From Thiobacillus sp. (GTDB taxonomy: Bacteria > Pseudomonadota > Gammaproteobacteria > Burkholderiales > Thiobacillaceae), in assembly GCF_018780105.1 (NCBI RefSeq), contig NZ_JADMKC010000005.1, positions 266,482 to 330,481 of the forward strand: 64,000 nucleotides of DNA, in the 5' to 3' direction. Shown one piece after another: positions 9,550 to 19,635 of the stretch. The notes under the pieces were generated by a model that saw only the letters and a program-made list of their open reading frames with translations, did not search any database and was not told the DNA's origin. How positions within the stretch are numbered: the stretch's first letter is position 1; each line of letters opens with the position of its first letter. A program made the position numbers and the translations under genes.

Positions 9550-10447
9550 GCTCAAAGGCGACAAGTTCAACAGCGATCAGGCCGCCGGGCTGCGCAGCCT
9601 GCTTGGACTGGGCCAGCAGGCCGGGTTTCAGGTGATAACCGTGATGTCGGGGCAGCAGGGCGCGGGCAAGACCGCCGCGACCGCCAATCTGGCTGTCGCG
9701 CTGGCGCGCGGCGGACGCGACGTGCTAATCATCGACCAGAGCCACAAGGGGCAGGGCGCCGCCGCCGCGCTCGGACTGACGCCGCGTCACGACGTGATGG
9801 ACGTGCTGGCCGGGCGCTGCACCCTCGACGCGCTGATTCTCACCGGCCCCGACAACGTGCAGGTGCTGCCGATCGGCGGTGGCTTCAGCCGCCTTGGCCG
9901 CCTGTCCGAACGCGATCAGGAATGGCTGGCGCAAAGCTTCAACCAGCTGCAGTGCGGCGTCGACGTGGTACTGGTCGACATGGAAGAGGCCACCGATCCC
10001 GACGCGCTGCCGCTCGGTCTGGCCGCCTCCGAAATCATGGTGGTGCTGCCGCCGGGCAACACCGCGATCACGCAGGCCTACACGCTGGTGAAACGCCTGT
10101 CGCAAAATTTCGGCAAGCGCCAGTTCCGTCTGCTGCTCAACCGCATCGAATCGCCCGAACAGGCGCAAGCGGTGGCGCGCAATTTTGCGCAGACAGCCGA
10201 ACGCTATTTGAGTGTGTCGGTGGACTACCTCGGCTATATTCCGTTGGACGAGCGCCTCAACCGCGCCAACCGCTTGCGTACCTCGGTGGTGGATGCCTTC
10301 CCGGTCGCGCAATCAACCTCGCAGTTCCGCAAGCTGGCGGATGGTCTGCTGCGCTGGCCGCAGCCCCCCAGCCTCGGCAACCTCGGCGGTTTCATGCAGC
10401 GCGTGATCGAAGGCGGTCGTCTGATGGAAGCCTATAGAAGGGGATAA
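9542..10447 (+). CDS. flhG: MinD-like ATPase FlhG (FleN/YlxH)
   Basis: ParA/MinD-family ATPase that works with FlhF to limit flagellar number. 301 residues with a deviant Walker A motif SGQQGAGKTAATANLAVAL near residue 40, a Walker B-like segment VDVVLVDMEEA and a C-terminal helical region. Translation is coupled to flhF by an 8-bp overlap. fliA starts three bases after the stop. Confidence 0.94.
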   Translation: MAELKGDKFNSDQAAGLRSLLGLGQQAGFQVITVMSGQQGAGKTAATANLAVALARGGRDVLIIDQSHKGQGAAAALGLTPRHDVMDVLAGRCTLDALILTGPDNVQVLPIGGGFSRLGRLSERDQEWLAQSFNQLQCGVDVVLVDMEEATDPDALPLGLAASEIMVVLPPGNTAITQAYTLVKRLSQNFGKRQFRLLLNRIESPEQAQAVARNFAQTAERYLSVSVDYLGYIPLDERLNRANRLRTSVVDAFPVAQSTSQFRKLADGLLRWPQPPSLGNLGGFMQRVIEGGRLMEAYRRG

Positions 10448-10449
10448 GG

Positions 10450-11181
10450 GTGTACACCGCGAGCGGAAAAAGCGAAAAAAGCGAACTGCTGACGCACTAC
10501 ATGCCGATGGTCAAGCGGCTGGCGCATCACATGATGGGCCGGCTGCCGCCCAGCGTGGAGGAGGACGACCTGGTGCAGGCCGGGATGATCGGCCTGCTCG
10601 ACGCCATCAGCCGCTACGACGACGCCCAGAGCGCGCAGTTCGAGGCCTACGCCATCCAGCGCATCCGCGGCTCGATGATCGACGAGCTGCGCCATTCCGA
10701 CTGGATGCCGCGCACCGCCCGGCAGTCGATGCGCAAGATCGAGGCGGCCATCGGCGCCTTGCAGCACAAGCTCGGCCGGCAACCCAGCGAAACCGAAATT
10801 GCCGAGTCGATGAAAATTCCGCTGGCCGAATATCAGGACATGCTGGGCGACGCGCGCGGCCATCAGCTGCTGTATTTCGAGGATTTCGGCGACAGCGACG
10901 AGGATGATTCCTTTCTCGACAAGCAATCGGCAGACGAAGCCAGCATGCCCTTGCCCCAGCTGCTCGACGCCAACTTGCGCGCCTGCATCATCCGCGGCAT
11001 CGAAGCGTTGCCCGAGCGCGAGCAACTGCTGATGTCGCTGTATTACGAACAGGAACTCAACCTGCGTGAAATCAGCGAAGTCTTCGGCGTCACCGAATCG
11101 CGCATCTGCCAGCTGCACGGCCAGGCGATCGCGCGTATTCGCACCAAACTCAAGGAGGATGCATGGATCGTGGCAGTCTGA
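10450..11181 (+). CDS. fliA: RNA polymerase sigma factor FliA (sigma-28)
   Basis: Sigma factor for late flagellar and chemotaxis genes. 243 residues with region 2 (EEDDLVQAGMIGLLDAISRY, then QRIRGSMIDELR), region 3 and region 4 (REISEVFGVTESRICQLHGQAI). The GTG start follows AAGGGGATAAGG. Its last 19 bases overlap motC. No anti-sigma factor FlgM is present in this window. Confidence 0.96.
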   Translation: MYTASGKSEKSELLTHYMPMVKRLAHHMMGRLPPSVEEDDLVQAGMIGLLDAISRYDDAQSAQFEAYAIQRIRGSMIDELRHSDWMPRTARQSMRKIEAAIGALQHKLGRQPSETEIAESMKIPLAEYQDMLGDARGHQLLYFEDFGDSDEDDSFLDKQSADEASMPLPQLLDANLRACIIRGIEALPEREQLLMSLYYEQELNLREISEVFGVTESRICQLHGQAIARIRTKLKEDAWIVAV

Positions 11182-11900
11182 TTGGCCTCGGCCTGGGACT
11201 GGTCGCCATACTCGGCGGCCAGGCGATGGAAGGCGGGCATATCGGCCTGTTCCTGCAACCGGCAGCCTTCGTGATCGTCGTCCTCGGCACCCTGGCGGCG
11301 GTGCTGCTGCATTTTCCCCTGCCGGTTTTCCTGCAAGGCATGCGCATGTCCAAGTGGGTGTTCCGTCCGCCCGAATCCGATGCCCCGGCGCTGATCCGCC
11401 GGATTGTTCTGTGGTCCGGCGCCACGCGCAAAGAGGGCGTGCTGGCGCTGGAGCGGCATGTCAACATGACCCATGACCCGTTCCAGAAAGGCGCCCTGCA
11501 GTTGCTGGTGGATGGCGCGGACGCCGACAAGCTGCGCGAAACCCTCGAGGTGCAGATCAACCAGTTTGAAACGACCGAGCGTCAGGCCGCGCGGGTGTGG
11601 GAATCCGCCGGCGGTTATGCGCCGACCCTGGGGATTCTGGGCGCGGTGATCGGCCTGATCCACGTCATGGAAAACCTGTCCGACCCGAGCCGGCTGGGGG
11701 CGGGCATCGCGGTCGCCTTCGTCGCCACCATCTACGGTGTGGGGCTGGCCAACCTGGTCTTCCTGCCGATCGCCAACCGGATCAAGTTCACCATCGCGCG
11801 CCGCGTCACCGAGCGCGAGATCGTTTGCGACGGCCTCATCGGTATCGCGCACGGCGACAACCCGCGCATCATCGAAGCGCGCCTGAAAGGCTATCTTTGA
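11163..11900 (+). CDS. motC: Second motor stator protein, MotA family (MotC)
   Basis: MotA paralogue of 245 residues, about 40 shorter than the upstream MotA and belonging to the MotC/PomA-like branch. The N-terminus MDRGSLIGLGLGLVAILGGQ is a first membrane helix; the conserved proline lies in GGYAPTLGILGAVIGLIHVME. It pairs with motD, whose start overlaps the stop by one base. It starts inside the fliA gene and has AAGGAGG just upstream. It probably forms a stator unit with MotD, in parallel to MotAB. Confidence 0.93.
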   Translation: MDRGSLIGLGLGLVAILGGQAMEGGHIGLFLQPAAFVIVVLGTLAAVLLHFPLPVFLQGMRMSKWVFRPPESDAPALIRRIVLWSGATRKEGVLALERHVNMTHDPFQKGALQLLVDGADADKLRETLEVQINQFETTERQAARVWESAGGYAPTLGILGAVIGLIHVMENLSDPSRLGAGIAVAFVATIYGVGLANLVFLPIANRIKFTIARRVTEREIVCDGLIGIAHGDNPRIIEARLKGYL

Positions 11901-12697
11901 TGCGCAAGCAGCGGCGGATCAATTACGACCATGAAAACCACGACCGCTGGCTGATTTCCTACGCCGACTTCATCACCCTGCTGTTTGCCTTTTTCGTGGT
12001 GATGTACGCCATTTCCGCCGTCAACGAAGGCAAATACCGGGTGCTCGCCCATTCGCTGGGCGACGCCTTCGGCAAGGCGCCCACTGGCGAAGACGCCAGC
12101 GTGCCGGAGTTGCCGACCGTCAAACTGCCACCCGAGGTCAAACAGCGCACCCTCAAACAACAGCAACGCTTTGAAGAACAGACGCACATGACCGATGTGG
12201 CGAGCACGCTGCTGGCGGCCATGGGACCGCTGGTGAAGGAGGGCAAGGTCAAGGTCACGCAGAGCCGGCGCGGCATCAGCATCGAAATCAACGCCAATGT
12301 CCTGTTCGAGCCGGGGCAGGCACAATTGCATCCGCATTCGCTGCAAGTGCTGCAAGCCGTGGCCGCGGCCTTGAAGAACGAACCGTTCAAGCTCGAAGTT
12401 ACCGGCCACACCGACAACGTACAGATCAGCAATTCGACCTTTGCCTCGAACTGGGAGCTTTCCGCGATGCGCGCCACCAGCGTGGTGCGCCTGCTGGCGG
12501 CCAACGGTATCGATTCGGAGCGCCTGCTGGCGATCGGCAGCGAGGCGAGCAAGCCGATCGCCTCCAACGACACCGAAGATGGGCGGGCGCGCAACCGCCG
12601 CGTCGAATTGATGGTGCTCTCCAGCTTGCCGGATACCGTGGAAGAAATCCCGCTTGCGCAGCCCGCGGCCAAGACTGCAAGCCCGATCCGGCCTTGA
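11900..12697 (+). CDS. motD: Second motor stator protein, MotB family (MotD)
   Basis: MotB paralogue of 265 residues. It has a short basic N-terminus, one membrane helix with the proton-binding Asp in YADFITLLFAFFVVMYAIS, a linker and an OmpA-type domain (VTGHTDNVQISN, NWELSAMRA, ARNRRVEL). ATG 11900 overlaps the TGA of motC, so an ORF extending further upstream in frame is not the real start. Last gene of the motility cluster. Confidence 0.93.
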   Translation: MRKQRRINYDHENHDRWLISYADFITLLFAFFVVMYAISAVNEGKYRVLAHSLGDAFGKAPTGEDASVPELPTVKLPPEVKQRTLKQQQRFEEQTHMTDVASTLLAAMGPLVKEGKVKVTQSRRGISIEINANVLFEPGQAQLHPHSLQVLQAVAAALKNEPFKLEVTGHTDNVQISNSTFASNWELSAMRATSVVRLLAANGIDSERLLAIGSEASKPIASNDTEDGRARNRRVELMVLSSLPDTVEEIPLAQPAAKTASPIRP

Positions 12698-12761
12698 AAA
12701 CCCGCCGATAAGCCCGATACTTCGGGTTCGGCTGTCCGAATCCAACGAGAATCAAGACCTC

Positions 12762-15158
12762 ATGCCCCATTCCGCTGCGCCCGAAGGCGAGCCTTCAGTC
12801 GAGCTGCAACTGCCGGTCGATCCGCTGTTGCCGAACGAGCTGTACCTGCTGCCGCTGACCGAAAAGCCCTTTTTCCCCGCGCAAACCATGCCGCTGCTGA
12901 TGAACGAAGCGCCATGGCTGACCACGGTCGAGGCCATCGGCGAATCCAGCCACCACATGGTGGGGCTGGTGGTGGTTAAGCCCGACAACACCGACGAAGT
13001 GAAGCGCGTGGATTTCCGCAATATCGGTACCCTGGTGCGCATCCATCACCCGGTTCGCTCCGACGGCAAGATGCAGTTCATCGCCGAAGGCCGCCGCCGT
13101 TTCCGCATTGTCGAATGGCTGTCCGAGACGGCGCCGTTCAAGGTGCGGGTCGATTATCCGAACGAAACCGGCAAGCCGGAGTCCGAGGAAATCCGCGCCT
13201 ATTCCATTGCGATCATCAATACGATCAAGGACTTGCTGCCGCTTAATCCGCTTTACTCTGAAGAGTTGAAGTTCTTTCTCAACCGCTTCGGGCCGAACGA
13301 ACCGTCGCAGCTGACCGACTTTGCCGCCAGCCTCACCACCGCATCGAAGCAGGCCTTGCAGGACGTGCTGGAAGCCTTCGCGCTGAAAAAGCGCATGGAA
13401 AAAGTGCTGGTGCTGTTGAAGAAAGAGCTCGACGTGGCGCGTCTGCAATCGGACATCCGCGACAAGGTCGACGAGAAGATGACCGAGCAGCAGCGCGAGT
13501 TTTTCCTGCGCCAGCAGCTCAAGGCGATCCAGAAGGAACTGGGCATCGCCAAGGACGACAAGACCGCCGAGCTCGACACCTTCAATGAACGCATCGCCAA
13601 ACTGAGCCTGCCCGAGGCGGCCAGAAAGCGCATCGACGAGGAAATGCACAAGCTGGCGCTGCTGGAAACCGGCTCGCCCGAATACAGCGTCACCCGCAAC
13701 TATCTCGACTGGCTGACCGTGCTGCCGTGGGGCGTGCACACCCAGGACAAGATCGATCTCGACTATGCGCGCAAGATCCTCGACCGCGACCACGATGGCC
13801 TCGACGACGTCAAGGACCGCATCATCGAATTCCTCGCGGTGGGCGCGATGCGCGGCGAAATGGCGGGATCGATCCTGCTGCTGATCGGCCCGCCCGGCGT
13901 CGGCAAGACCTCGATCGGCAAATCCATCGCCGAAACCCTGGGACGCAAGTTCTACCGCTTCTCGGTCGGCGGCATGCGCGACGAAGCCGAAATCAAAGGC
14001 CACCGTCGCACCTACATTGGCGCCATGCCGGGCAAGTTCGTGCAGGCACTGAAAGAAGTCGGCTCGGCCAACCCGGTCATCATGCTCGACGAAATCGACA
14101 AGATCGGCGCCAACTACCAGGGCGACCCGGCCTCGGCGCTGCTGGAAGTGCTCGATCCCGAGCAGAACGCCGATTTCCTCGACCACTATCTCGACGTCCG
14201 CTTCGACTTGTCCAAGGCGCTGTTCATCTGCACCGCGAACGGTTTCACCATCCCCTCGGCGCTGCTCGACCGGATGGAAGTCATCCGCCTGTCGGGCTAC
14301 ATCACCGAAGAAAAAATCGCCATCGCCAAGCACCACCTGTGGCCGCGCGTGCTGACCCGCGCCGGCCTCAAGAAGAACCAGCTCACCATCAGCGAAGGCG
14401 CGCTGCGCCATGTGATCGACGGCTACGCGCGCGAAGCTGGGGTGCGCAATCTGGAGAAGCAGCTGGGGCGGGTGGCGCGCAAGGCCGTGGTCAAAATCCT
14501 CGGCGGCGCGGCCACGCCGATCAAAATCGGCATCAAGGAAGTCGAGGCCTACCTCGACAAGCCGGTGTTCACGCGCGAAAAGCCGATGAGCGGTGTCGGC
14601 ATCGTCACCGGTCTGGCGTGGACCGCCATGGGCGGCACCACGCTGCCGGTCGAGGCCAGCCGCATCCATGGCCTGACGCGCGGCTTCAAGCTGACCGGCA
14701 AGCTCGGCGACGTGATGAAGGAATCAGCCGAGATCGCCTACAGCTTCGTGGTTTCGAACCTGAAAACCTTTGCGGCCGATGACAAGTACTTCGACAGCAG
14801 CTTCATCCACCTGCATGTGCCGGAAGGTGCCACCCCCAAGGATGGCCCCAGCGCCGGGATCACCATGGCGACGGCGCTGCTTTCGCTGGCGAAGAAAGCC
14901 CGCATCAGCCGCCCGCTGGCGATGACCGGCGAACTCACGCTTACCGGCCAGGTGCTGCCGGTCGGCGGTATCCGCGAGAAGGTCATCGCGGCCCGCCGCG
15001 TCGGCATCACCGAGCTCATCCTGCCGGACGCCAACCGGCGCGATTTCGACAAACTGCCCGATCACATCCGCGCAGGCCTGACCGTGCACTTTGCCAAGCG
15101 CTATCAGGACGTAGCGGCGGTGGTGTTCGGCACGCCTGCAGCCGCAGGGCGAGGGTAG
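12762..15158 (+). CDS. lon: ATP-dependent Lon protease (divergent LonA type)
   Basis: Cytoplasmic AAA+ serine protease. 798 residues: an N-terminal LON substrate-binding domain opening with [20 protein letters not shown], a coiled-coil linker with the conserved [19 protein letters not shown], the AAA+ module with Walker [10 protein letters not shown] at about residue 376, and the proteolytic domain with the catalytic Ser in DGPSAG at about 697 and Lys in REKVIAARR at about 740. The N-terminal sequence differs from the usual LPLRDVVVFPHM opening, so this may be a second lon copy. It stands alone after motD. Confidence 0.93.
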   Translation: MPHSAAPEGEPSVELQLPVDPLLPNELYLLPLTEKPFFPAQTMPLLMNEAPWLTTVEAIGESSHHMVGLVVVKPDNTDEVKRVDFRNIGTLVRIHHPVRSDGKMQFIAEGRRRFRIVEWLSETAPFKVRVDYPNETGKPESEEIRAYSIAIINTIKDLLPLNPLYSEELKFFLNRFGPNEPSQLTDFAASLTTASKQALQDVLEAFALKKRMEKVLVLLKKELDVARLQSDIRDKVDEKMTEQQREFFLRQQLKAIQKELGIAKDDKTAELDTFNERIAKLSLPEAARKRIDEEMHKLALLETGSPEYSVTRNYLDWLTVLPWGVHTQDKIDLDYARKILDRDHDGLDDVKDRIIEFLAVGAMRGEMAGSILLLIGPPGVGKTSIGKSIAETLGRKFYRFSVGGMRDEAEIKGHRRTYIGAMPGKFVQALKEVGSANPVIMLDEIDKIGANYQGDPASALLEVLDPEQNADFLDHYLDVRFDLSKALFICTANGFTIPSALLDRMEVIRLSGYITEEKIAIAKHHLWPRVLTRAGLKKNQLTISEGALRHVIDGYAREAGVRNLEKQLGRVARKAVVKILGGAATPIKIGIKEVEAYLDKPVFTREKPMSGVGIVTGLAWTAMGGTTLPVEASRIHGLTRGFKLTGKLGDVMKESAEIAYSFVVSNLKTFAADDKYFDSSFIHLHVPEGATPKDGPSAGITMATALLSLAKKARISRPLAMTGELTLTGQVLPVGGIREKVIAARRVGITELILPDANRRDFDKLPDHIRAGLTVHFAKRYQDVAAVVFGTPAAAGRG

Positions 15159-15164
15159 GGCGGT

Positions 15165-15392
15165 TTATCCGCCGCAATGCTGGGCGTGATAGCCACGGCG
15201 CTGCACTTCATGCAGCAGCATCCCGGTCGGAATACGGTCGGGGTTATAGGTCACGATCATCAGGTGGGGCGTGCGCGGACTGAAACCCGGTGAGATCACG
15301 CCGTCGATACCGCGCATTTCATCCTCGAGTGCATGCCTGCCCTGCGCGTCCAGTGTTTCATCGACATGCAGCACGACGTCGGTCATATACAT
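15165..15392 (-). CDS. Small HMA-like domain protein lacking the CxxC motif
   Basis: 75 residues, start MYMTDVVLHVDETLD, with AAGGAG at ideal spacing before the ATG. The order of predicted strands and helices, and the GIDGVISPGFS and PHLMIVTYNPDRI segments, resemble the ferredoxin-like heavy-metal-associated (HMA) fold, but the metal-binding Cys pair is absent. The final residues HCGG hold the only Cys. It is convergent with lon and divergent from scpA. Function unknown. Confidence 0.6.
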   Translation of the reverse strand: MYMTDVVLHVDETLDAQGRHALEDEMRGIDGVISPGFSPRTPHLMIVTYNPDRIPTGMLLHEVQRRGYHAQHCGG

Positions 15393-15556
15393 GGTCCACT
15401 CCTTTCGACTCCAATAGCGAACGGCTTTAAGCCTAGCGTGCGACGCTGCCGGAACCAATCACGAAATCTGATGGCGCTGGCATCAGAAAAACTGAAGGAC
15501 AGGCCGTGCCGCCACACCGGGGATTTGGAAACCGTCGAGTCGGGTAAAATGCCGGC

Positions 15557-16376
15557 ATGAACGCCGCCGAACTGATGAATCCAGCGCTCCTCGAAACAGT
15601 CGCCGTACCTGTTATCAAGGTGCATGGCGAGCTGTTTACCGACCTCCCGCAGGATCTCTACATCCCGCCGGACGCGCTGGCGGTGTTTCTCGACGCCTTC
15701 GAGGGCCCGCTCGACCTGCTGCTCTACCTGATCCGCCGCCAGAACCTGGACGTGCTGGACATCCCGATGGCGGCGCTGACCCGCCAATACATGGCCTACG
15801 TGGAAGCCGCCCGCGCCACCCGGCTCGAACTCGCCGCCGAATACCTGCTGATGGCCGCGATGCTGATCGACATCAAGTCGCGCATGCTGCTGCCGCGCCG
15901 CGAGCAGGCCGAGGAGGCGAACGAGGTCGACGACCCGCGTGCCGAACTGGTGCGGCGCCTGCTCGAATACGAGCAGATGAAGCTCGCCGGCCAGCACGTC
16001 GATGCCATGCCGCAGGCCGGGCGCGATTTCCATACCGCCAGCGTGTTCATTCCCGCCGTATCGAAGCAGCTGCCGAGCATCCATCCGGAAGAACTCGCCG
16101 CCGCCTGGTTGGCCATCCTGTCGCGCGCCAAGAACCGCACCCATCACCGCATCGGCCGTCAGGAACTCTCCATTCGCGAACACATGAGCCGTATCCTGAA
16201 GCGGTTGACGCCCGGAGAGTTCATGGAATTCAAGGACTTGTTTCCGGAGTCTTCGACCGTACATGAACTTGTGGTCACGTTCCTGGCGGTGCTGGAACTG
16301 ACCAAGGAAACCCTGCTCGATGTCACCCAGGCCGAGCCTTTCGCCCCCATTTACGTGAAGCTTCATACCAGCATCC

Positions 16377-16396
<20 letters not shown>
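15557..16396 (+). CDS. scpA: Segregation and condensation protein A (kleisin)
   Basis: Kleisin subunit of the SMC-ScpAB chromosome condensin. 279 residues. The conserved opening [21 protein letters not shown] lies around residues 50-70, and the C-terminal winged-helix part ends [20 protein letters not shown]. Its end overlaps the start of scpB by 20 bases, so the two are co-translated. The first 35 residues before the core are variable. Confidence 0.94.
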
Positions 16397-17048
<652 letters not shown>

Positions 17049-17050
17049 AT

Positions 17051-17941
17051 ATGGCACGCCCCTTATCCCCCATCCGCCGTTCGCCGAATGCCCCCATGGG
17101 GCGGGCGGCGAGCCGCCTGCAGCAGGCCGTCGCGCCCGAGGCCAGCAGCGAGCGGCTGCAAAAGGCCCTGGCCTCCGCCGGCGTCGGCTCGCGTCGCGAA
17201 ATGGAAGAGTGGATTGCCGAAGGCCGGGTGCAGGTCAACGGCGAAACCGCGACCATTGGCAGCAAGGTCGGCCCGCGCGACGTGGTCAAGGTCAGCGGCC
17301 GCCGCATTTATCTGCGTTTTGACGAGAAACGCACCCGTATCCTGATTTATCACAAGTCGGACGGCGAGATCGTCAGCCGCGATGATCCCAAGGGGCGCGC
17401 CACCGTGTTCGACGCCCTGCCCAAACTGCGCGGCGCCAAGTGGATCGCGATCGGCCGGCTGGACTACAACACCGACGGCCTGATGATTTTCACCACCAAT
17501 GGTGAGCTGGCCAACAACCTGATGCACCCGCGTTTCGAAGTCGAGCGCGAATACGCCGTGCGGGTACTGGGCGAGCTGACCGAAGAGATGATTGCGCAGT
17601 TGATGGCCGGCGTGGAACTCGACGACGGCCCGGCGCACGTCGAAAGCTGTTTTGCCGGCGGTGGCGAAGGCGTCAACAAGTGGTATCGCGTCATCATCAA
17701 GGAAGGCCGCAAGCGCGAAGTGCGGCGCCTGTTCGAGCATTTCGGCCTGACCGTGTCGCGGCTCACCCGTGTCCGCTTCGGCCCGATTGCACTGCCCCCG
17801 CAATTGCGGCGTGGACAGAAAATGGAAATCGACGACGAACTGGTCGCCCGCGTGCTCGAATGGGCCGGCATGGCGCCCAGCCCGCGCCGCCAGATGCGCG
17901 GCGTGCCCGACAAACACACGCGCAAGCCGCGCATTCGCTGA
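17051..17941 (+). CDS. rluB: 23S rRNA pseudouridine synthase RluB
   Basis: RsuA-family enzyme making pseudouridine 2605 in 23S rRNA. 296 residues: an S4 RNA-binding domain (RLQKALASAGVGSRREMEEW) and a catalytic domain with the Asp in GRLDYNTDGLMIFT. A basic tail rich in Arg follows. Translated directly after scpB. A MITE-like element begins 24 bases past the stop. Confidence 0.93.
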   Translation: MARPLSPIRRSPNAPMGRAASRLQQAVAPEASSERLQKALASAGVGSRREMEEWIAEGRVQVNGETATIGSKVGPRDVVKVSGRRIYLRFDEKRTRILIYHKSDGEIVSRDDPKGRATVFDALPKLRGAKWIAIGRLDYNTDGLMIFTTNGELANNLMHPRFEVEREYAVRVLGELTEEMIAQLMAGVELDDGPAHVESCFAGGGEGVNKWYRVIIKEGRKREVRRLFEHFGLTVSRLTRVRFGPIALPPQLRRGQKMEIDDELVARVLEWAGMAPSPRRQMRGVPDKHTRKPRIR

Positions 17942-17964
17942 AACAGCGTGCCGGTCAGCTTTCG

Positions 17965-18132
17965 GCTAGTGTCGTGAACCGGAAATAGCGGAACAAATAA
18001 AACGGATGGATTTTTTCGCAGGGCAAGGCGCGAGGAGGCGACATAGCTGGCTCTATGGCAACGACGAGCAACGCCGCCATGCGGAAAAAGACGCCGTTTT
18101 ATGTTTTGATATTTCTGGTTTACGACACTAGC
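17965..18132. mobile_element. 168-bp MITE-like element (CTAG ends)
   Basis: Its ends are imperfect inverted repeats: GCTAGTGTCGTGAACCGGAA at the left, continuing to 17987, and the complementary arm at 18110-18132, with two mismatches over 23 bases. Both ends contain CTAG, consistent with a CTAG target duplication as used by IS5-type transposases (inference). The interior codes for nothing recognisable and has short GC-rich hairpins. The right arm supplies the last residues and stop codon of vapC. Confidence 0.75.
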
Positions 18133-18518
18133 GCTGAACGTAGACCGAGGTGTTCGACAAAAGGATCAAAATCCCGGTCGCTGTACAGAAGGGGTAGCCC
18201 GCTCTCGATGCAGCGCGTGGCAATCACCGTATCGATGGTCTTGCGAACGGTTATCCCAAGTGATCGCAAGGTACGAAAATTCTTTGCAGCCTGGATGGCC
18301 ATTGCCTGTCCCGCCAAGTCCACGATCACCAGAGATGTCATCAGCTTCTCGGCTTGTTTGAAATCCCGGTCGCTGGAAAAACCCTGCAGCACTTCGGTCA
18401 AGACGAGGTTGCCCGTTGCGATGGGCTCAATGCCAAGCAGCGAATCCAGTTTGTCTGTCTGGGGCGTCACGGTTCCCCTGAAATAGTCTATCCAGACGCT
18501 GGAATCGACCAGAATCAC
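18120..18518 (-). CDS. vapC: PIN-domain toxin VapC
   Basis: Ribonuclease toxin of a type II toxin-antitoxin pair. 132 residues with the PIN acidic residues: Asp5 in MILVDSSVWIDYF, Glu in LTEVLQGF, and the later Asp in TIDTVIA and DRDFD. The stop codon TAA and the last residues (ALVS) lie inside the inverted repeat of the MITE-like element, so the C-terminus has been remodelled. It overlaps vapB by four bases. Confidence 0.93.
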   Translation of the reverse strand: MILVDSSVWIDYFRGTVTPQTDKLDSLLGIEPIATGNLVLTEVLQGFSSDRDFKQAEKLMTSLVIVDLAGQAMAIQAAKNFRTLRSLGITVRKTIDTVIATRCIESGLPLLYSDRDFDPFVEHLGLRSALVS

Positions 18519-18709
18519 TTGTCTATCCGCATGGCATCAAGATCGCCTTGCCAATCGAGCTTGCCACGATAGCGTTTGATCTCCTCTTGCTGCTTGAGCC
18601 GCAACAGGGTACGCAGTCCCAGTTCCACGGCTTCCCGCTTGGTCTTCAATCCGGTTGCCTGCAGGGTGCTTTCCATGAGCTGGTCGTCGATCACGATATT
18701 GGTGCGCAT
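18515..18709 (-). CDS. vapB: Antitoxin VapB
   Basis: 64-residue antitoxin. The N-terminus MRTNIVIDDQLMESTLQATG is a ribbon-helix-helix DNA-binding segment of the VapB (DUF2191-type) group, and the C-terminal acidic/basic tail would bind VapC. AAAGGA lies upstream at normal spacing, and its stop overlaps the vapC start. It is expected to autoregulate the pair. Confidence 0.88.
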   Translation of the reverse strand: MRTNIVIDDQLMESTLQATGLKTKREAVELGLRTLLRLKQQEEIKRYRGKLDWQGDLDAMRIDK

Positions 18710-18790
18710 GATGTGTATCCTTTCGAATATCTATGCACATGGTAGGCCGGCTTCAGTGATTGAACAAGCCTCCTGGCCAGCCCGGAAATG

Positions 18791-18822
18791 CAAAGGCCTG
18801 CGCACATAACGACGCAGGCCAT
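18791..18822 (-). terminator. Rho-independent terminator of the channel-like gene
   Basis: GGCCTGCG (18795-18802) and CGCAGGCC (18813-18820) form a perfect 8-bp stem with a 10-base loop. On the minus strand the stem is followed by TTTG. It lies about 20 bases past the stop of the 18842-19507 gene. Confidence 0.6.
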
Positions 18823-18841
18823 GGTCTGGAGTTGGACGGGC

Positions 18842-19507
18842 TTATTTTTCGGTCAGTTTCTTGATCACGCCCGCCGCCCACTCGCGGCCGCCCAGCCCGA
18901 ACGCCAGCGCAAATGCCAGGCCGATCGCGCCGAAGCCGATCTGGAAGGCGGCGGTCAGCAGGGTGGTGCCGATCGCCAGCTGTTCCAGCGCGACGAACAC
19001 CACGAAGATGATGACGCCGTATTCTGACAGCGTGCTGATGGTGAGCGCGCCTTGCACGCCCATGTTGTTGAGATAGGCGAACACCAGGCGGTTGATGAAA
19101 CGCGCCACCAGCGTGCCGAACACCAGCACCAGAATGGCGACGATGATGTTGGGGATGTAGAGCACGATCTTGTTGAACAGCTCGGCCACCATGTGCAGCC
19201 CGAGGCTGTTGGCGACGGTGACGATGACCACGAAGATGATGATCCAGTAGGTGAGTTTGCCGAGCAGGCGCGACAGCGACACATCGAGATTGCCTTGCTT
19301 GAGGAAGGCCTCGATGCCGGTCTTCTCCGCCAGGCTGTCGAATTTCAGCATGTCGAGCAGCTTCATCACGCCGGTCTTTGCCAGATTGGCGAGCAGCCAG
19401 CCCACAAACAGCAACACCAGCGCGGCGATCAGCTGGGGCACGAAGCCAGCCAGCTGGGTCCAGAAAGAGGTAAGTGAAGCGACGAACACATCGAGTTGCT
19501 GTTGCAT
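18842..19507 (-). CDS. Conserved TM-helix (MscS-related) membrane protein
   Basis: 221 residues with about four hydrophobic helices (VPQLIAALVLLFVGWLLANL, YWIIIFVVIVTVANSLGL, IPNIIVAILVLVFGTLVARF, YGVIIFVVFVALEQL) and a final Gly-rich stretch IGLAFALAFGLGGREW. This is the TM-helix repeat family related to small-conductance mechanosensitive channels, without the MscS beta domain. It stands alone with its own terminator. Role in osmotic response is inferred from the family only. Confidence 0.75.
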   Translation of the reverse strand: MQQQLDVFVASLTSFWTQLAGFVPQLIAALVLLFVGWLLANLAKTGVMKLLDMLKFDSLAEKTGIEAFLKQGNLDVSLSRLLGKLTYWIIIFVVIVTVANSLGLHMVAELFNKIVLYIPNIIVAILVLVFGTLVARFINRLVFAYLNNMGVQGALTISTLSEYGVIIFVVFVALEQLAIGTTLLTAAFQIGFGAIGLAFALAFGLGGREWAAGVIKKLTEK

Positions 19508-19635
19508 GGTTTGCTCCTGTGTCAGAGGGGAAGAATGCAGGGCGGCCAGCCTGGGCCCCGTTGTGGCCGGGACATTATAGACGCAGCCGATTGCCGGCCT
19601 TGTTACGTTGTCCGGTCAGCGATGCGGGCGTGGAT

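Noticed and set aside
12697-12712. GCCGATAA, a sigma-28-like -10, before lon
   Set aside because: No matching -35 at the right distance.
12711-12728. Hairpin AGCCCGA/TCGGGTT after motD as a terminator
   Set aside because: Short stem and no T run.
12795-14669. Long minus-strand open frame opposite lon
   Set aside because: Antisense shadow of a high-GC gene; no domain, no ribosome-binding site, and lon is clearly coding.
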